From Purshia tridentata (taxonomy: Eukaryota > Streptophyta > Magnoliopsida > Rosales > Rosaceae): DNA of 64,000 nt. The notes under the pieces were generated by a model, which worked only from the letters and a program-made list of their open reading frames with translations, was not told the DNA's origin and did no database searches. This document shows, piece after piece, positions 1 through 11,466 of the stretch; the stretch's first letter is position 1; every line of letters starts with the position of its first letter. The DNA lies in assembly GCA_003254885.1 (NCBI GenBank), contig QANT01003403.1, positions 124,001-188,000 on the forward strand, in the 5' to 3' direction. The translations under genes were made by a program, and so were the position numbers.

Positions 1-786
1 ATCATTTATCTAAAGACAAATTAAGTATAAAGCATAAAACCCTCAGAAAAACTAAATGTCCCCATCAAAAGATTTATCCACCCACAATTTTTCAGCATGA
101 GTTTCAACTTCCAAGATTCAAACTACAGGAGCCACATGTATCATCATTCAAACACAATACCAAATCAACTAGACTGCTGAAAACGATAATCCAACAACAC
201 AAACTCAACAGGACTATCATGCAAATATGCAATAAAACAATGCTCATGTTCAAATTTTAGCTAATTCAACCACATGGAAAATGCAAGAATTCTAAATTCA
301 TTTTTAATTATATATCATGTGCACAAGCTAAAAACGTAGGTCAATAAGAATTGATAAAGCACTCTGATTGATCATCCTCTTGTTCTCTACTGCCCAAGTA
401 ACATAAACCCTAAAATCCCTATTGAAAATAATCCAGATCAACAATATATCCAAGTTTATTACAGACTTCATATGTCAACAAACTATAATAAAGGCAGTGT
501 TGTTAGTCACAAGATAAATAAAATTAAAAACCCCAAGTCTACTTTGTCCATTCCAACATAGTAGATAAATCCCTAAATTTGAAGAAAAATCATCTACGCT
601 ATATCAAGTTCATATCTTATGGAATTCAGGAAAGGAATAGAGCATGTTCAAACTAATGCACAAGATTTATAATCCCCTTCTCTTTCTTTTCCTCAGCTTC
701 CTCAAAACGCAAACAGAAAAGTCATACATTTAAACCTGAGAAAAATAAATCAAAATAAAGCACAGGAAGAAAATATGTGAACTTAC
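1..786. other. Probable intron of a gene running off the left edge
   Basis: AT-rich sequence downstream (on the minus strand) of the donor at 786-781. I found no second exon that I could defend here. No repeat or RNA gene is evident. Confidence 0.35.
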
Positions 787-1045
787 TGCCATTTTGTCTC
801 AACCAGATTCAGAAAAAACCCAAAAAATGTCAGAAAACAATCTGTAGGTCCGGACCAAATTCAACCTCTGCAAGCAAACCCACCAAAAAATAACACAACC
901 CCAAGCTCCTCCAAGAAACCCTTCAACGACCCACCAAGGAAACAAATTGTTTCAGAGAGAGAGAGAGAGAGAGAGGGCAGAGGTATGGAGGTATGGAGGT
1001 ATGGAGGTATGGAGGTATGGAGGGAGCTTTAGAGAGAGAAAGGGA
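787..1045 (-). other. First exon of a minus-strand gene leaving the window
   Basis: On the minus strand a CT-rich leader (complement of the GA tract at 953-975 and the 8-bp repeats at 982-1021) runs to an ATG at 792-790 followed by GCA. A consensus donor GTAAGT follows at once (786-781). This is the usual look of a plant 5' UTR ending in a very short first coding piece (Met-Ala). The rest of the gene would lie left of position 1. NOI/RIN4-like proteins often start Met-Ala before an intron, and a RIN4-like gene sits next to the BAP31-like gene in Arabidopsis as I recall, so that identity is a guess. The transcription start is not determined. Confidence 0.4.
982..1021. repeat. 8-bp minisatellite, five copies, next to a GA tract
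   Basis: Five perfect copies of GGTATGGA, preceded by (GA)n at 953-975. It lies in the presumed 5' leader of the minus-strand gene at the left edge, so copy number could vary leader length. Confidence 0.85.
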
Positions 1046-1069
1046 GAGTTGTAGAGGGGTTTATCAACC

Positions 1070-4000
1070 ATTGACGGACGCTACCCGTCATGTTTGACCT
1101 TTCTTTCTCTATGTAAAAGTCTCTGTTTCTTCTCTTCTCTGTTCAGTGTTCAGACATCTCTCTCAGCGAGTTGAGTCCATTAGTTTTCTTCAATTTTACG
1201 TGAAATGCTATTGGCAGATAATGTTTTTATTAGTTACCCTCTCTGCATAATGTGAAATTTGAACAAATCAATCTACATTTGGTCAATCAAACTTAACCTT
1301 TTTTTTTATTGACAAAATTTTATTGAATACAACTTATACAACTAAAAATAATTAAATTGAAGATGTTGTGGAAGCCGTGTAAGAGCTTTCCGTACCCAAT
1401 TAATAAGATTTGTACAATGTAAAACAGAACAAGTAAGAACATGTGCCAACCCTTATGACAATAAAACATAAATACTTTTAGTCAGTTTTTTAAAACTTTT
1501 CAATCTAACACTCTACTAGTGCTCAAAATTTTCTCAAGTAATGTTAGAACCCTCGTTTAATCGCACTAGATAAAATTGAGACACTTCTTGAAAAGTGTTC
1601 ATATACTCTTCAGAAAACTGTTGACTGAAAATAATTTACAAAATTTAAAAAAAAATTCAAAGTCTTTAATAAAAATAAAAATGGTTCATTTTCAAAATTT
1701 CTCTCCATTATTTAGGGTTAAATTATTATATTTTTCTATTAATATTGTAGTTTTCAAGTTTTTATTTTTTCACTCATTTTAGAGTCCTAGTACGGTAGTA
1801 CCCCCATTTGGTTCGAAGATGGTGACAAGTTTTGTTATCGTTGGGTGTATGGGTTGGAGTTAATTAGCGGCGGCTGACCTTGAAACAGTAACTGTGAATT
1901 ATGAAAGCTGTGTTTGCTTGTCGGCTTCTGTGGAAACATTTATTTGCTGACTCAGTTTTTTGTCTTTTTCTGAGCTTTTTATTCTTATTTCAATGAATTA
2001 TTATTTTTCAACTTTTATTTTTCTGCTTATTAAAAAGGACGTTTTTTAATTACCAAAATAAAACAGCTAGTTGTTGTTGGTATTTATTATTGTATGATTT
2101 TAGGAAGGTATGAAATTGATTAGCGTTGTGTTGTGGGAGCTTCTAATTTCAGTATGAACGGAACAAGAATTCGGCTTTGTTTTTTCTAATAAGGGAAAAT
2201 TTTGAATATTGGTTAGTGGGTTTTAGCCTAAGCCTTCTAGACGTTATATGATAGCTTAGTTTATGTTCTTCTATCTTTGATTATTGTAATTATTGCACAG
2301 AAAGTATACTAAATCATAAAAGCCTCCAACCTAATTGGATAGAATTTTAGAAGAGAGGTGAATGGTGATATAAGCAAAAATGAGTTGGGAAAAGTAAATG
2401 GGAAAAAACACATGCATATTGATTATCGTGTGAATGATTATTCAAGAATCAAAATAATTTGATAGGAGTAAAAATTACACATTTTGATAGAGTTCATCTA
2501 TATTATTATATTATATATGTTGATACTTTTTGCAATTTAATTATCTATAAAATGTATCACTTTATCATAAATGACACTCTACTCCTCCGATAATGAAATT
2601 ACACACAACTTTAATCCATATTATTATGTTGAATAAATTGTGATCATAAAAATTGTATTTTTGCCAAATAGAAAGAGGATTCTGAAATTACAATATTGCC
2701 CTGGTCAAATACGTAAAGTGGAAACCTCAAAAAGAAACAACAGTGGGGTGGCTTGGGTTGACAGTCAGTCCACATTAATATTGGCCACTAGGCTCTTTAA
2801 TTTGAACCCAACGTGACATGCACTATAGGTTTAGCAGCTTAGCTGGGGTTGATATTTTAATCCAATAGAAAGTTCTTCCACACAAGAAGGTCCATAGAAT
2901 TTCAGTGCTGGCTGGTGCACCAGTTATTGACTTCTGATTGTTTCAAATAAAATACACAATTAATCATCCAATCCAAAGGTTAATACTGCACAAGGTCAAC
3001 TGGGTCAAGGGGTGTGTTTATAAAAAAAGCTCCAAAATATTTTTTATTTTTATTTTATTTTTTATCAAATTAAGAGAGGTGGAATTCAAACTTTGTTTAG
3101 TGTGGGATTAGATACTCTCTATAAAGACATAAAAAAGAGTATTGTGGAATTTGTTGTACAAGAAAAGAGTAGTGAAAAATAGTTGTATGTATTCGTTGAC
3201 ATTATATTAGTATTATTTAGAGTAATTTTGGGTTTTCTTTGTTCTTAATTGCATCAAGATTTGAACTGGGTACCATCCCTCATTCATTTCAAATCAGCAT
3301 CACTTGAACTTTTGGGACAAAATTATTAATTTTGGGTTTTTATCATGTAATAACTGCAAACTGTTCAACCACGAGCAATTTGAACAATTATTTCAAATTA
3401 TCTCCCCTTGAAATAATGCTCACATCTTTAAGATAGGTTATATATATATATATATGCAACTTCTGGCAAGCCTATTTGCCAGCTAATTAAGTTTAATTTA
3501 ATTAACAAGTGCATGAGTTGTTAACAAAATTAGAAAAGAAAAAGAAAAAGAGAATTAGAAGAGTATGGAGGCCTTTATTCAAAAGAATCCATCAACTTGT
3601 CAAAAACAAATGTGCAACAGTGCAAGTTGTGGACAAAGCACCCATCCCTATGGGAAGAGAGGCCAGGTTGAAATTAAAAATTTTTTTAAAAAAAAAAAAC
3701 TTATAGAGGTGCTGATTCTACAATACTAGCTATAAACACAAATCAATCATGCGTTTACTCACTAATGGCAGCCGCAAAAGAAAAATTATGACTTTAACTC
3801 CCTAACTTGTTGAATATAGTTTTTTATTTTTTTTAGAAGGAAAAACCTATTTAACTTGTTTATAGCCTTATAGCTTGTGCATGTTGCACACTTAAATGAA
3901 ATGATAATGTTATATCAAAAAAGGAAAAATTGATGGTGGTTTATGTTTGTTGGGTTGCACTGAATGCTCAACTACATAATAAATAATTCAACTTTTTGTA

Positions 4001-6036
4001 TGATTGAAGAGGCTTTTGGGCCTTTTGGCATAAAGATAGTCTTTTAAACTAAGGGCCATATTGTATTCCCATGTAATTGCTCAATCCTCTAAAGGAGAAA
4101 AAGAAAGAGTACACTTTTTTGCTCTTCTGTATTATTAACAAATTATCTTCTGCAGTCCAAAAAACCTGCATTTAGCTCTCTCTTTTTTCTCCCCACTCTC
4201 CCCTCTTTTATAAAGTCTTTGTATATATAATACTCTCATTAGTATAATTAACTTTATAATTTATACAATATTTATTTATAGTAGATTATGTTGTACTTAA
4301 TCTAATACATAAATATTCAAATTGACACCAACTAGTTATTAGTCTACGTTTAGACTCGTAGTATTTCACAATCCTTCAAGTACCTACCAATTCTTACAAA
4401 GCATTTTATACTTTTAAAAGGCCATCCATTTATTTTATAGAAAAATATACATATATATATATATATATCCTTATATTTTACCAAAAAAAGATACATATGT
4501 GAAATTGTGAATGTATACTTGGGAAAGAAAGTTGACCAAAAAGTTCTCAGAAAAGTAAAGGAAATAATTTACAATGTTTGTTGAAGAATTGGACATAACT
4601 TAGTCTATTGGACTTTTTAACAATGTTATAGCTTAGCCCATTGGACCTCTGTTTTCTAGGACTATATGGGGGACTAACTCTTCCATGGGGTAGCTGCCTA
4701 TGAATTTTTTTTTTTTTGGGGTCTGAACTGCCTATGAAATTTTAAGAATGTCATAAATATTTGACCAAAAAAACAAAACAATGTCATAGATATAGCCTGC
4801 AATGCAAAATGCATGTAAACTAAAGTAGGGTGTAACAAATCATGTACTTGACACAACAGTGGCTTGGGAAGTAGGTAAGTGTGGTACAAATTAACAATAA
4901 CTTTCTCAAGAAGAGTCAAAGACATTTGTCAAATACAAGTGCAACAATCGAATTGCTACAATTTTTATCCACATTGGTATTACCTAGTACACCCACCCAA
5001 CACTACTTCCTTCGCTGTTAAGAAGACAAAGCTAAAACAACAGTTCTCTTTCAATAAAAAACTAATTGATTCACTTTTTTAAGAAAAATGTAAATTTCAT
5101 AAAATTTGTAATCATAATAAGAATATGTTAGTTAAAAACAATAATGGACCATGCTTTTAATTGCATAATGTAATTAACATTTAAAATGTACTTACAAATG
5201 TAGAGACTTATAACTTTAATGGTTAACTCCAAAACTCAAGATCTTGATTTCGAATACCAATTTTCTAATTCGTCTAAAAAAAGTTTTTCACATGCCTCCA
5301 AACACCTCATCATGCTTTGCTTTGCTTCCTTTACTCCTCCTAAGTCCTAAAGTCATAATTGCTTTTGCTTAGGAAAAAAGAATCCTAATTGTTTTCTTTT
5401 TGGGTAATACTGTTCCTCATTGAACCCTTTTCCGTAAATTCCACTTCTTTTTTGTTTTTCTGGTCAGACGTCAATTACACTTCAAGGCTTCAAGCTCTAT
5501 GCTTTCGACAGTGATGACTTGTTTGGTCCGGAAAAAGTAAACCCATTTGCTAATCACACCCTGCTAAATTAATTTATTTACCAATTACGCCACTAGTTCA
5601 ATGAAAAGTCACTGACATTAGAAATGGGTTTATGCAGAAAAGCTTCATGCTTTCTTCATTTAGCTGAATGCATAGATCTGTGTTCTTAAATCCGCATTCT
5701 TTGCCGATTAAATCAGCTTTAGAGTAGAGGGTTGCCCAATTTTGATGAAAAATTGATACCCATCTAGAATAAATTAGATTTTTGGTCGCCAATTTTTAGC
5801 TGGAACTGGAAGTGAGGTATTTCTTGCTCCAGTAGGAAAGGAACAAATAAGTGTGTTTAAGAGAGAAGCTTCTTTCTTTCTTTCAGTCTCTTTAACAGTT
5901 CATGGATCTACCGCTTTAGTTTATGAGAAATGAAGCTGCTTTTTTGAGGTGGGTTTCAAATTTTTTTCCCAGTTGAGCAAAAATCAGAGCTTTGTGAAGG
6001 TTTCAGCTAGGTGGGTATTATTTTGTAGAAGCAGAG
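1070..6036. other. Intergenic, no gene seen
   Basis: About 5 kb of AT-rich sequence. Short open frames, such as the Lys-rich one at 3509-3706, lack codon structure, family resemblance or splice context. Dinucleotide AT/TA runs occur near 3441-3455 and 4449-4468. The last 250 bases before 6037 should hold the BAP31-like promoter and leader. Confidence 0.6.
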
Positions 6037-8049
6037 ATGATTCAGTTGTTGTTCGTAGTTCTATTTGCTGAGGGTGTTGTGGCATTCCTTCTATTGGTAA
6101 AAATTGGGCCATTGAGAGAGCTTGTGATAAAGAGTTTGGATCAGCTGAAAATGGGTAAGGGTCCAGCTACCGTAAAAACTATTGCTGGCACCATGTCTGT
6201 GATTCTCATATCAAGCTTTATCAGCATTGTCAAGATCCAGAACAAAGGTGTAAAGCTTGGCACTATGTCACCCATGGATCAAGTTCTATGGAGGACTCAC
6301 TTGCTTGAGGCTTCATTAATGGGTATGTTTTGCTCATTTCTTTCTAGTAGCTTTGAGTGCTTGTGTATTTACTTTTTTAACTTCACAGGTGGCTTCTTAA
6401 TTAGGGTTTCCTACTTTTGTTGGTCAACTTATAGTTCGATAGGTTCACAAATCACAGTGAGTATATGGTTTATATGAGACTCACTGAAGAATAAGAAGTA
6501 GAATTTGTGTGACACAATTAGTTTTGTTGCCTGTAAGCAAGAAGAAACACCTTAAAGAGGAAACGTACAACATGTTTAAGGCTATCACCACTGGGTTCTT
6601 TTGAGAAAAGGATAGTTTGAGGGATTCAACCTAGGCTTTACTATTTTACTATTTAATGGTATTGTAAATATATTGAAACAATCTCTTGGCTGTGCATTTA
6701 TCATGTGGCTTCTTTAGAGTATGTTAAAAACTTAAATGGTTGGTCTGAAAACTGGTTCCTTTATGTAATAGCTTGAGGAATGCTATTTATTGTGTTTTTC
6801 ATTTCATTCCTCCGCAATAGCTTGATGTTAATTAAATATTTGTATTAATTATATATTATACTTGCGTATATATTACAAAAGGAGTAATTTAGTACAAAAT
6901 CAAATGATATTCAAGTGAATGTTTCATAAAATTATGACCAGGTTTACTCCCAAAATCTTCAATTTGAGTTTTTACTACCCTCCAAATCATTGATGTGAGA
7001 ACTGAAGCCACTCTAACTAGACCAGGCATGGGAACTACAGGATTTTGATACTGATATTATAATTAGTTGCAATTTTTGTTAGTAAAAACTTTAGTTTAGC
7101 TTCATAAGACCACCATCCATCATATATGTGATTGGCTACAGGTTTCTCTCCTATTGTCTGGATTACCTTAATTAGTTTTAGTGTTAAGACCTATTTTTTC
7201 CCTTCTCTTTTTTGTGGTTCAATGATGCAATCCCAGCTCATTGGTTGAAAATGCAGTGCATTATATCTTTCCATGTAAATTTTATCTACAAGCCACTCTT
7301 CCTTCCTTATGATTGTTGCTATGCTCCTAGTCCAGCCTCTCTGGCCTTGGACACTCACTATTTACAGCATTGATATCATGTTCTGGAGGAAGCCTCTTTT
7401 AGTTTACTGAGAAAAGGGAATGCTTAAGTTAATTATATGGTCTTCTTGAGAACGAAGTATGGTCTCTGCACTATGATTGATGTCTGCACAGTGCACTATG
7501 GTCTCTGCACTATGATTATCGTGTTCTTGATTATCATTGCTGAACAGTTAATTATATAATTTACACCTATATCTGACCACTGTTGTGCTGTTCCAGTGAA
7601 TAATTTTTCTTATACCTCTTATAATCCTTCTCTACAGTCTGCCTGTCCCTGATGGCCCAAACTTGATCTTACTTTCAGGTTTTACTCTATTTCTTGGATT
7701 CATAATTGATCGAATGCACCATTATCTTTCAAAGCTTATTGGATTGAGGAGTAATGTGGGAGCTTCAAAAGAAGAAGTTGACAGGCTTCAGAAAGAGAAG
7801 ATGCAGCTTAAAGAAAAGGAAGAAAAATCTTCTCTGGAAGTCAAGCTGCTGCAAGAAAAAATTTCAACTTTATCAGCAGATTTGAAGAAGCTGAAATTGG
7901 AATGTGAGGAGAAAGATAAAAGTGTTGAAACAGCTGAAGCCCACGTTGCTGCACTCCAGAAACAGGCTGCAGATCTACTTCTTGAATATGACCGTTTGTT
8001 AGAAGACAACCAAAACCTTCAGACTCAGTCTGCAGGATATAGGAGATGA
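6037..8049 (+). CDS. BAP31-like ER membrane protein
   Basis: Two coding exons, 6037-6322 and 7679-8049, joined in phase 1 across a GT-AG intron, give 218 residues. The N-terminal half has three hydrophobic segments (about residues 2-20, 45-62 and 96-112). The C-terminal half is a charged coiled coil (about 125-210) rich in Lys, Glu and Leu with heptad spacing, ending in Tyr-Arg-Arg. This is the layout of B-cell receptor-associated protein 31 homologues, ER proteins that in animals and yeast help sort and export membrane proteins. The plant role is less well defined. The usual KKXX-type tail is not obvious at the end. The 1.36-kb intron contains no other gene that I can see. The start is the first ATG before a hydrophobic segment typical of the family. 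Confidence 0.9.
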
Positions 8050-8573
8050 GGAAATTTTGAAAGGCAGCCACAGTTCGAATTTTGAGAATTATTTTGCCTA
8101 TTGGTGATGTCTGTGAAACATCTCCTGCTAGAACTGGCCATTATTCGGTCATTTATAATGGAAAAATGGGGGAGATTCTTATTTTTCTCGATGTTGAAAA
8201 TTTTGTAATGCTCGTAAAATTAGGATTTTTCAGTTTGCCCATCTTTGCCAACTTGTTCTATGGTTGATACAAACTTTTTTTCCCCTCAATTTGAGTTCAA
8301 TATACTTTTTTGTTGAATACCTGGTTCAGAAAGATATGCAAATCTAGTGGAACTGGGCATTTTTAAAGCTAGTTAATTTTGAATTTCTCCTGACAAGTTG
8401 AAGATACTGATTTTTGCATCATAGAAGGTATGTAGTGTAGGAATTAAGGGACACGATTTTGGTCCAAATAAACTAGGTAAAAATAAGATCGGGAAAGATG
8501 AAGGTTAATTTGGTATTCAGATTCTTCTGTTTGTCAAGTGGGTTTAAAAGAAGTAAATGGGAATATGAATATG

Positions 8574-10415
8574 TTACAGTAATTTGATAAATTGTCTTTG
8601 CAGAGAGGAATGTTCCTCTTCAAAATTGTGCAACAGAAATTCAGCTCTTGGGATATATCCCATAGCTCTCATGTCATGATCCAACCTAGTCAAAAGTAGC
8701 ATAATCTCTTCATAACTATGGTGGGTCTTATCTTCCATAAGAAAACCATGGAGCTCTCCATTCACTTCCACTACACTATAGCCAGGCACTTTCTTCATTC
8801 CTGTCTGTTTCATGATCTTCTTCATACCTGCTACATCATCCCACTTCCTTGCCTTGGCATAAAAGTTTGAGACCAAAGCATATATTCCCAAGTCATCCGG
8901 ATTTAACTCAAGGACCTTCTTTGCCGTACTCTCTCCAATGGAAAACTTCCCATGATTGTGGCAACCTGCCAGGAGGGCAACCCAAACAGCAATCCCAGGT
9001 TCAGTGCTCATAGAATCTATTAGCTCACAAGCTTCTTCAAAACGTCCGGCACGAGCCAATAGATCAACCATACAAGCATAATGTTTCTCCCCTGAAGGGA
9101 TCTTGTACTTGTCAACCATGATATCAAACCAATACCGGCCTTCTTCTATGAGACCTGAGTGACTGAAGGCCGAAAGAAGAGAAGCAAAAGTAGCATGATC
9201 AGGCTTTAAGTTTGTCTCTGTCATCTGAAGGAAGAGTGCCAGAGCTTCCTCTCCATGCCCGTGAACTCCATAGCTGGCAATCATGGCATTCCAAGAGATT
9301 AAGTCTCTGGAACCCATCTGATCAAAGAGGGCACGAGCATTAGGAAGGGATCCACATTTAGAGTACATGTCAATGACCGCAGTACCCAAAACTTCATCAA
9401 AATCAAGCCTTCTCAAAATATAGCCATGTATGGATTTACCCAATTTCAACAATCCAACTTGTGAACATGCTAGAAGTGCACTCACAAGGGACGCTGAATC
9501 CGGGTCAAAGCCACTACCCTGCATCTCTACCACCATTTCAAGTGCATTCCCTGCAAAACCATTTTGAGCAAAGCCAGAAATCAAAGCACCCCAGGAAATG
9601 GAATTCTTGTAAGGCATCTTATTGAAAACACAAGAAGCCAGCTCCAAATGTCCATTCTTAGCATACATATCCACAAGGCTGGTTTGAACCATAACATCCA
9701 TGTGAAGACCACTCCGAATCATAAACCCATGAACAGAAAGACCCAATCTCAAATCCCCAAGACTTGCACAAGCCTGTACTAACCCCATCATCACAACCCC
9801 ATCAAATTCCATCCCCTCATTTTGCATTCGTCTATACATATCAACTGCTTCCATTGGCCTCCCACTCTGCACAAACCCTGTTACCATTGTTGTCCAACAA
9901 ACAACATCCCTTCTAGGCATCTTATTGAACACCACCACTGCTTCATCCATCTTCCCACATTTGGTGTACAAATTCAAAACAGATGACCCCACAAACAAAT
10001 CATATTCGTACCCGTAATTCACCGCCTTAGACCAAATCTCTTCACCCACTTCCAACTCAAATATGCTTGCACACGCCTTAAGAGCAACAGTGAAAGTCGA
10101 GCTATCGGGTCTAACTCCATCCAACACCATCTGATTATATAAACTTAACACTTCAAATGGGTAATCTTTACGCGAATAAGCGATTATCATAGCATTCCAC
10201 GCATGTACGCCTCGTTGAGTCAATTTATCAAAAACTTTACGGGCAGATACAATATCGCCAATACGCGCATACAATGCTATAAGCCGGGAATTGAAGTTTC
10301 CATGGGAGATGCTACCAGTCAATATCATAAGAGCGTGGATTTTGGCTATGGATACTTTGTCTTTGCAGGATAAGAGGAGAGGTCTGAGTCGGTTTGGCCA
10401 TGGAAGTAACTGCAT
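8574..10415 (-). CDS. PLS-class pentatricopeptide repeat protein, E type
   Basis: Single-exon frame of 613 residues. From about residue 38 to 500 it is a run of roughly 31-36-residue PPR units with the usual signatures (LIALYARIGD, VLNLYTKCGK, LVDMYAKNGH, VIDMYSKCGS), alternating as in the plant PLS subclass. The E/E+-like tail follows (about 500-600, KVPGYSVVEVNGELHGF). There is no DYW deaminase domain. PLS-class proteins bind organelle RNA base by base, and E-type members usually act in C-to-U editing with a partner that supplies the DYW domain. The N-terminus is basic and lacks acids early on, so organelle import is likely. It resembles what I remember as Arabidopsis At3g25060, but I cannot confirm orthology. 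Its target RNA cannot be predicted here. Confidence 0.92.
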   Translation of the reverse strand: MQLLPWPNRLRPLLLSCKDKVSIAKIHALMILTGSISHGNFNSRLIALYARIGDIVSARKVFDKLTQRGVHAWNAMIIAYSRKDYPFEVLSLYNQMVLDGVRPDSSTFTVALKACASIFELEVGEEIWSKAVNYGYEYDLFVGSSVLNLYTKCGKMDEAVVVFNKMPRRDVVCWTTMVTGFVQSGRPMEAVDMYRRMQNEGMEFDGVVMMGLVQACASLGDLRLGLSVHGFMIRSGLHMDVMVQTSLVDMYAKNGHLELASCVFNKMPYKNSISWGALISGFAQNGFAGNALEMVVEMQGSGFDPDSASLVSALLACSQVGLLKLGKSIHGYILRRLDFDEVLGTAVIDMYSKCGSLPNARALFDQMGSRDLISWNAMIASYGVHGHGEEALALFLQMTETNLKPDHATFASLLSAFSHSGLIEEGRYWFDIMVDKYKIPSGEKHYACMVDLLARAGRFEEACELIDSMSTEPGIAVWVALLAGCHNHGKFSIGESTAKKVLELNPDDLGIYALVSNFYAKARKWDDVAGMKKIMKQTGMKKVPGYSVVEVNGELHGFLMEDKTHHSYEEIMLLLTRLDHDMRAMGYIPRAEFLLHNFEEEHSSLQRQFIKLL

Positions 10416-11466
10416 CTATGCATGGGAAACCAAAGCTTCAATTCTGTTAATCGCTACAGGTTTTAGTTCATATCCGTTGCACTGTATTTTATGCTCGTTC
10501 ACCTTTTTTTTTTTAAATATTTTTTTCAAGGTAAATTCTAATTTAAAATTTAATAGGGAATTAATTCAATCACCCGAAAGAATTAAAAGTGGTCACTGAC
10601 TCACTGGTCACATAGATTTAAAAAGAAGATGAATTTAATCAACCTAAAGAATTGAGTCCTACTTAATTATATTTAATTAAATGAATTAATTACATATAAG
10701 TTGAAACACATTATTAATCAATTTGATTAAACTAATTAATTGTGAATTATTGAAAGATTTGAGGAATTATTATACTTATACCTTTGATTTGAATTCCGTA
10801 CATAATAGTGATTTAGGAGAAGACGAAAATAAAGTGTGAGTTACGGGTCCAAATATTTTTATATTTGTTTTATTGAACTAAAACCTTAAAAGAAAAAAAT
10901 ATTAAAACTTTCACCAAATTTTAAATATTAAAACAATATTTTTTTTTTAATTAGTATAGCAGTCAATTAACAAATAGCAAAACTTTCATTAAGGCCAAAA
11001 AAACAATATTAGAACGTCATACCCACCGTGGCCAATACAAAAAAAACCGTCATACCCACCGATCCGTCAATAACAACAATAGTCTAGCTTTTACTAATCA
11101 ATAATTAATTCATTCTTATCATCTTTAGTCTTTAGATAATTAAAATCAAAGATTCCACTAACATGGGAAATCATATAGATTCTATTAATATGTCAATTTG
11201 GTCTACACCTAATACCACAACTTATAAAAGAAAAAATAGAATATTCCATTAGTAAGTTGAAGAAGCAAATGGCCAATCTTTGTTTGATGAGTGATATTGA
11301 TGTATTGCTTTAATTTGCTCAGAGACTTTATCACCAAGCTAGCTGAGTATAAAGTAAAAGTGGGCACTGCGTATTCTCTCCCAACTCTCCCCTTGACTTT
11401 GGTACTGAATTCACAGTTTCTGTGTCACCTGCTGTGCAACCCAAACCCCTACTGTAGTAGTAAGGC
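10416..11466. other. Divergent intergenic region between PPR and MetRS genes
   Basis: About 1 kb, strongly AT-rich, between two genes transcribed away from each other. It should contain both promoters. I see no coding sequence and no clear repeat apart from A and T runs. Confidence 0.5.

Noticed and set aside
982-1021. CRISPR-like direct repeats
   Set aside because: The 8-bp units are contiguous without spacers, and this is a plant nuclear genome. No CRISPR array is expected or seen.
3509-3706. Lys/Arg-rich open frame of 65 codons
   Set aside because: It lies in low-complexity AT/A-rich DNA with no family resemblance, splice context or neighbouring exon.
4698-5082. Overlapping frames on both strands
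   Set aside because: They are short and composition-driven, with no domain or conserved motif.
9564-9782. Frame opposite the PPR gene
   Set aside because: It is a shadow of the PPR coding strand.
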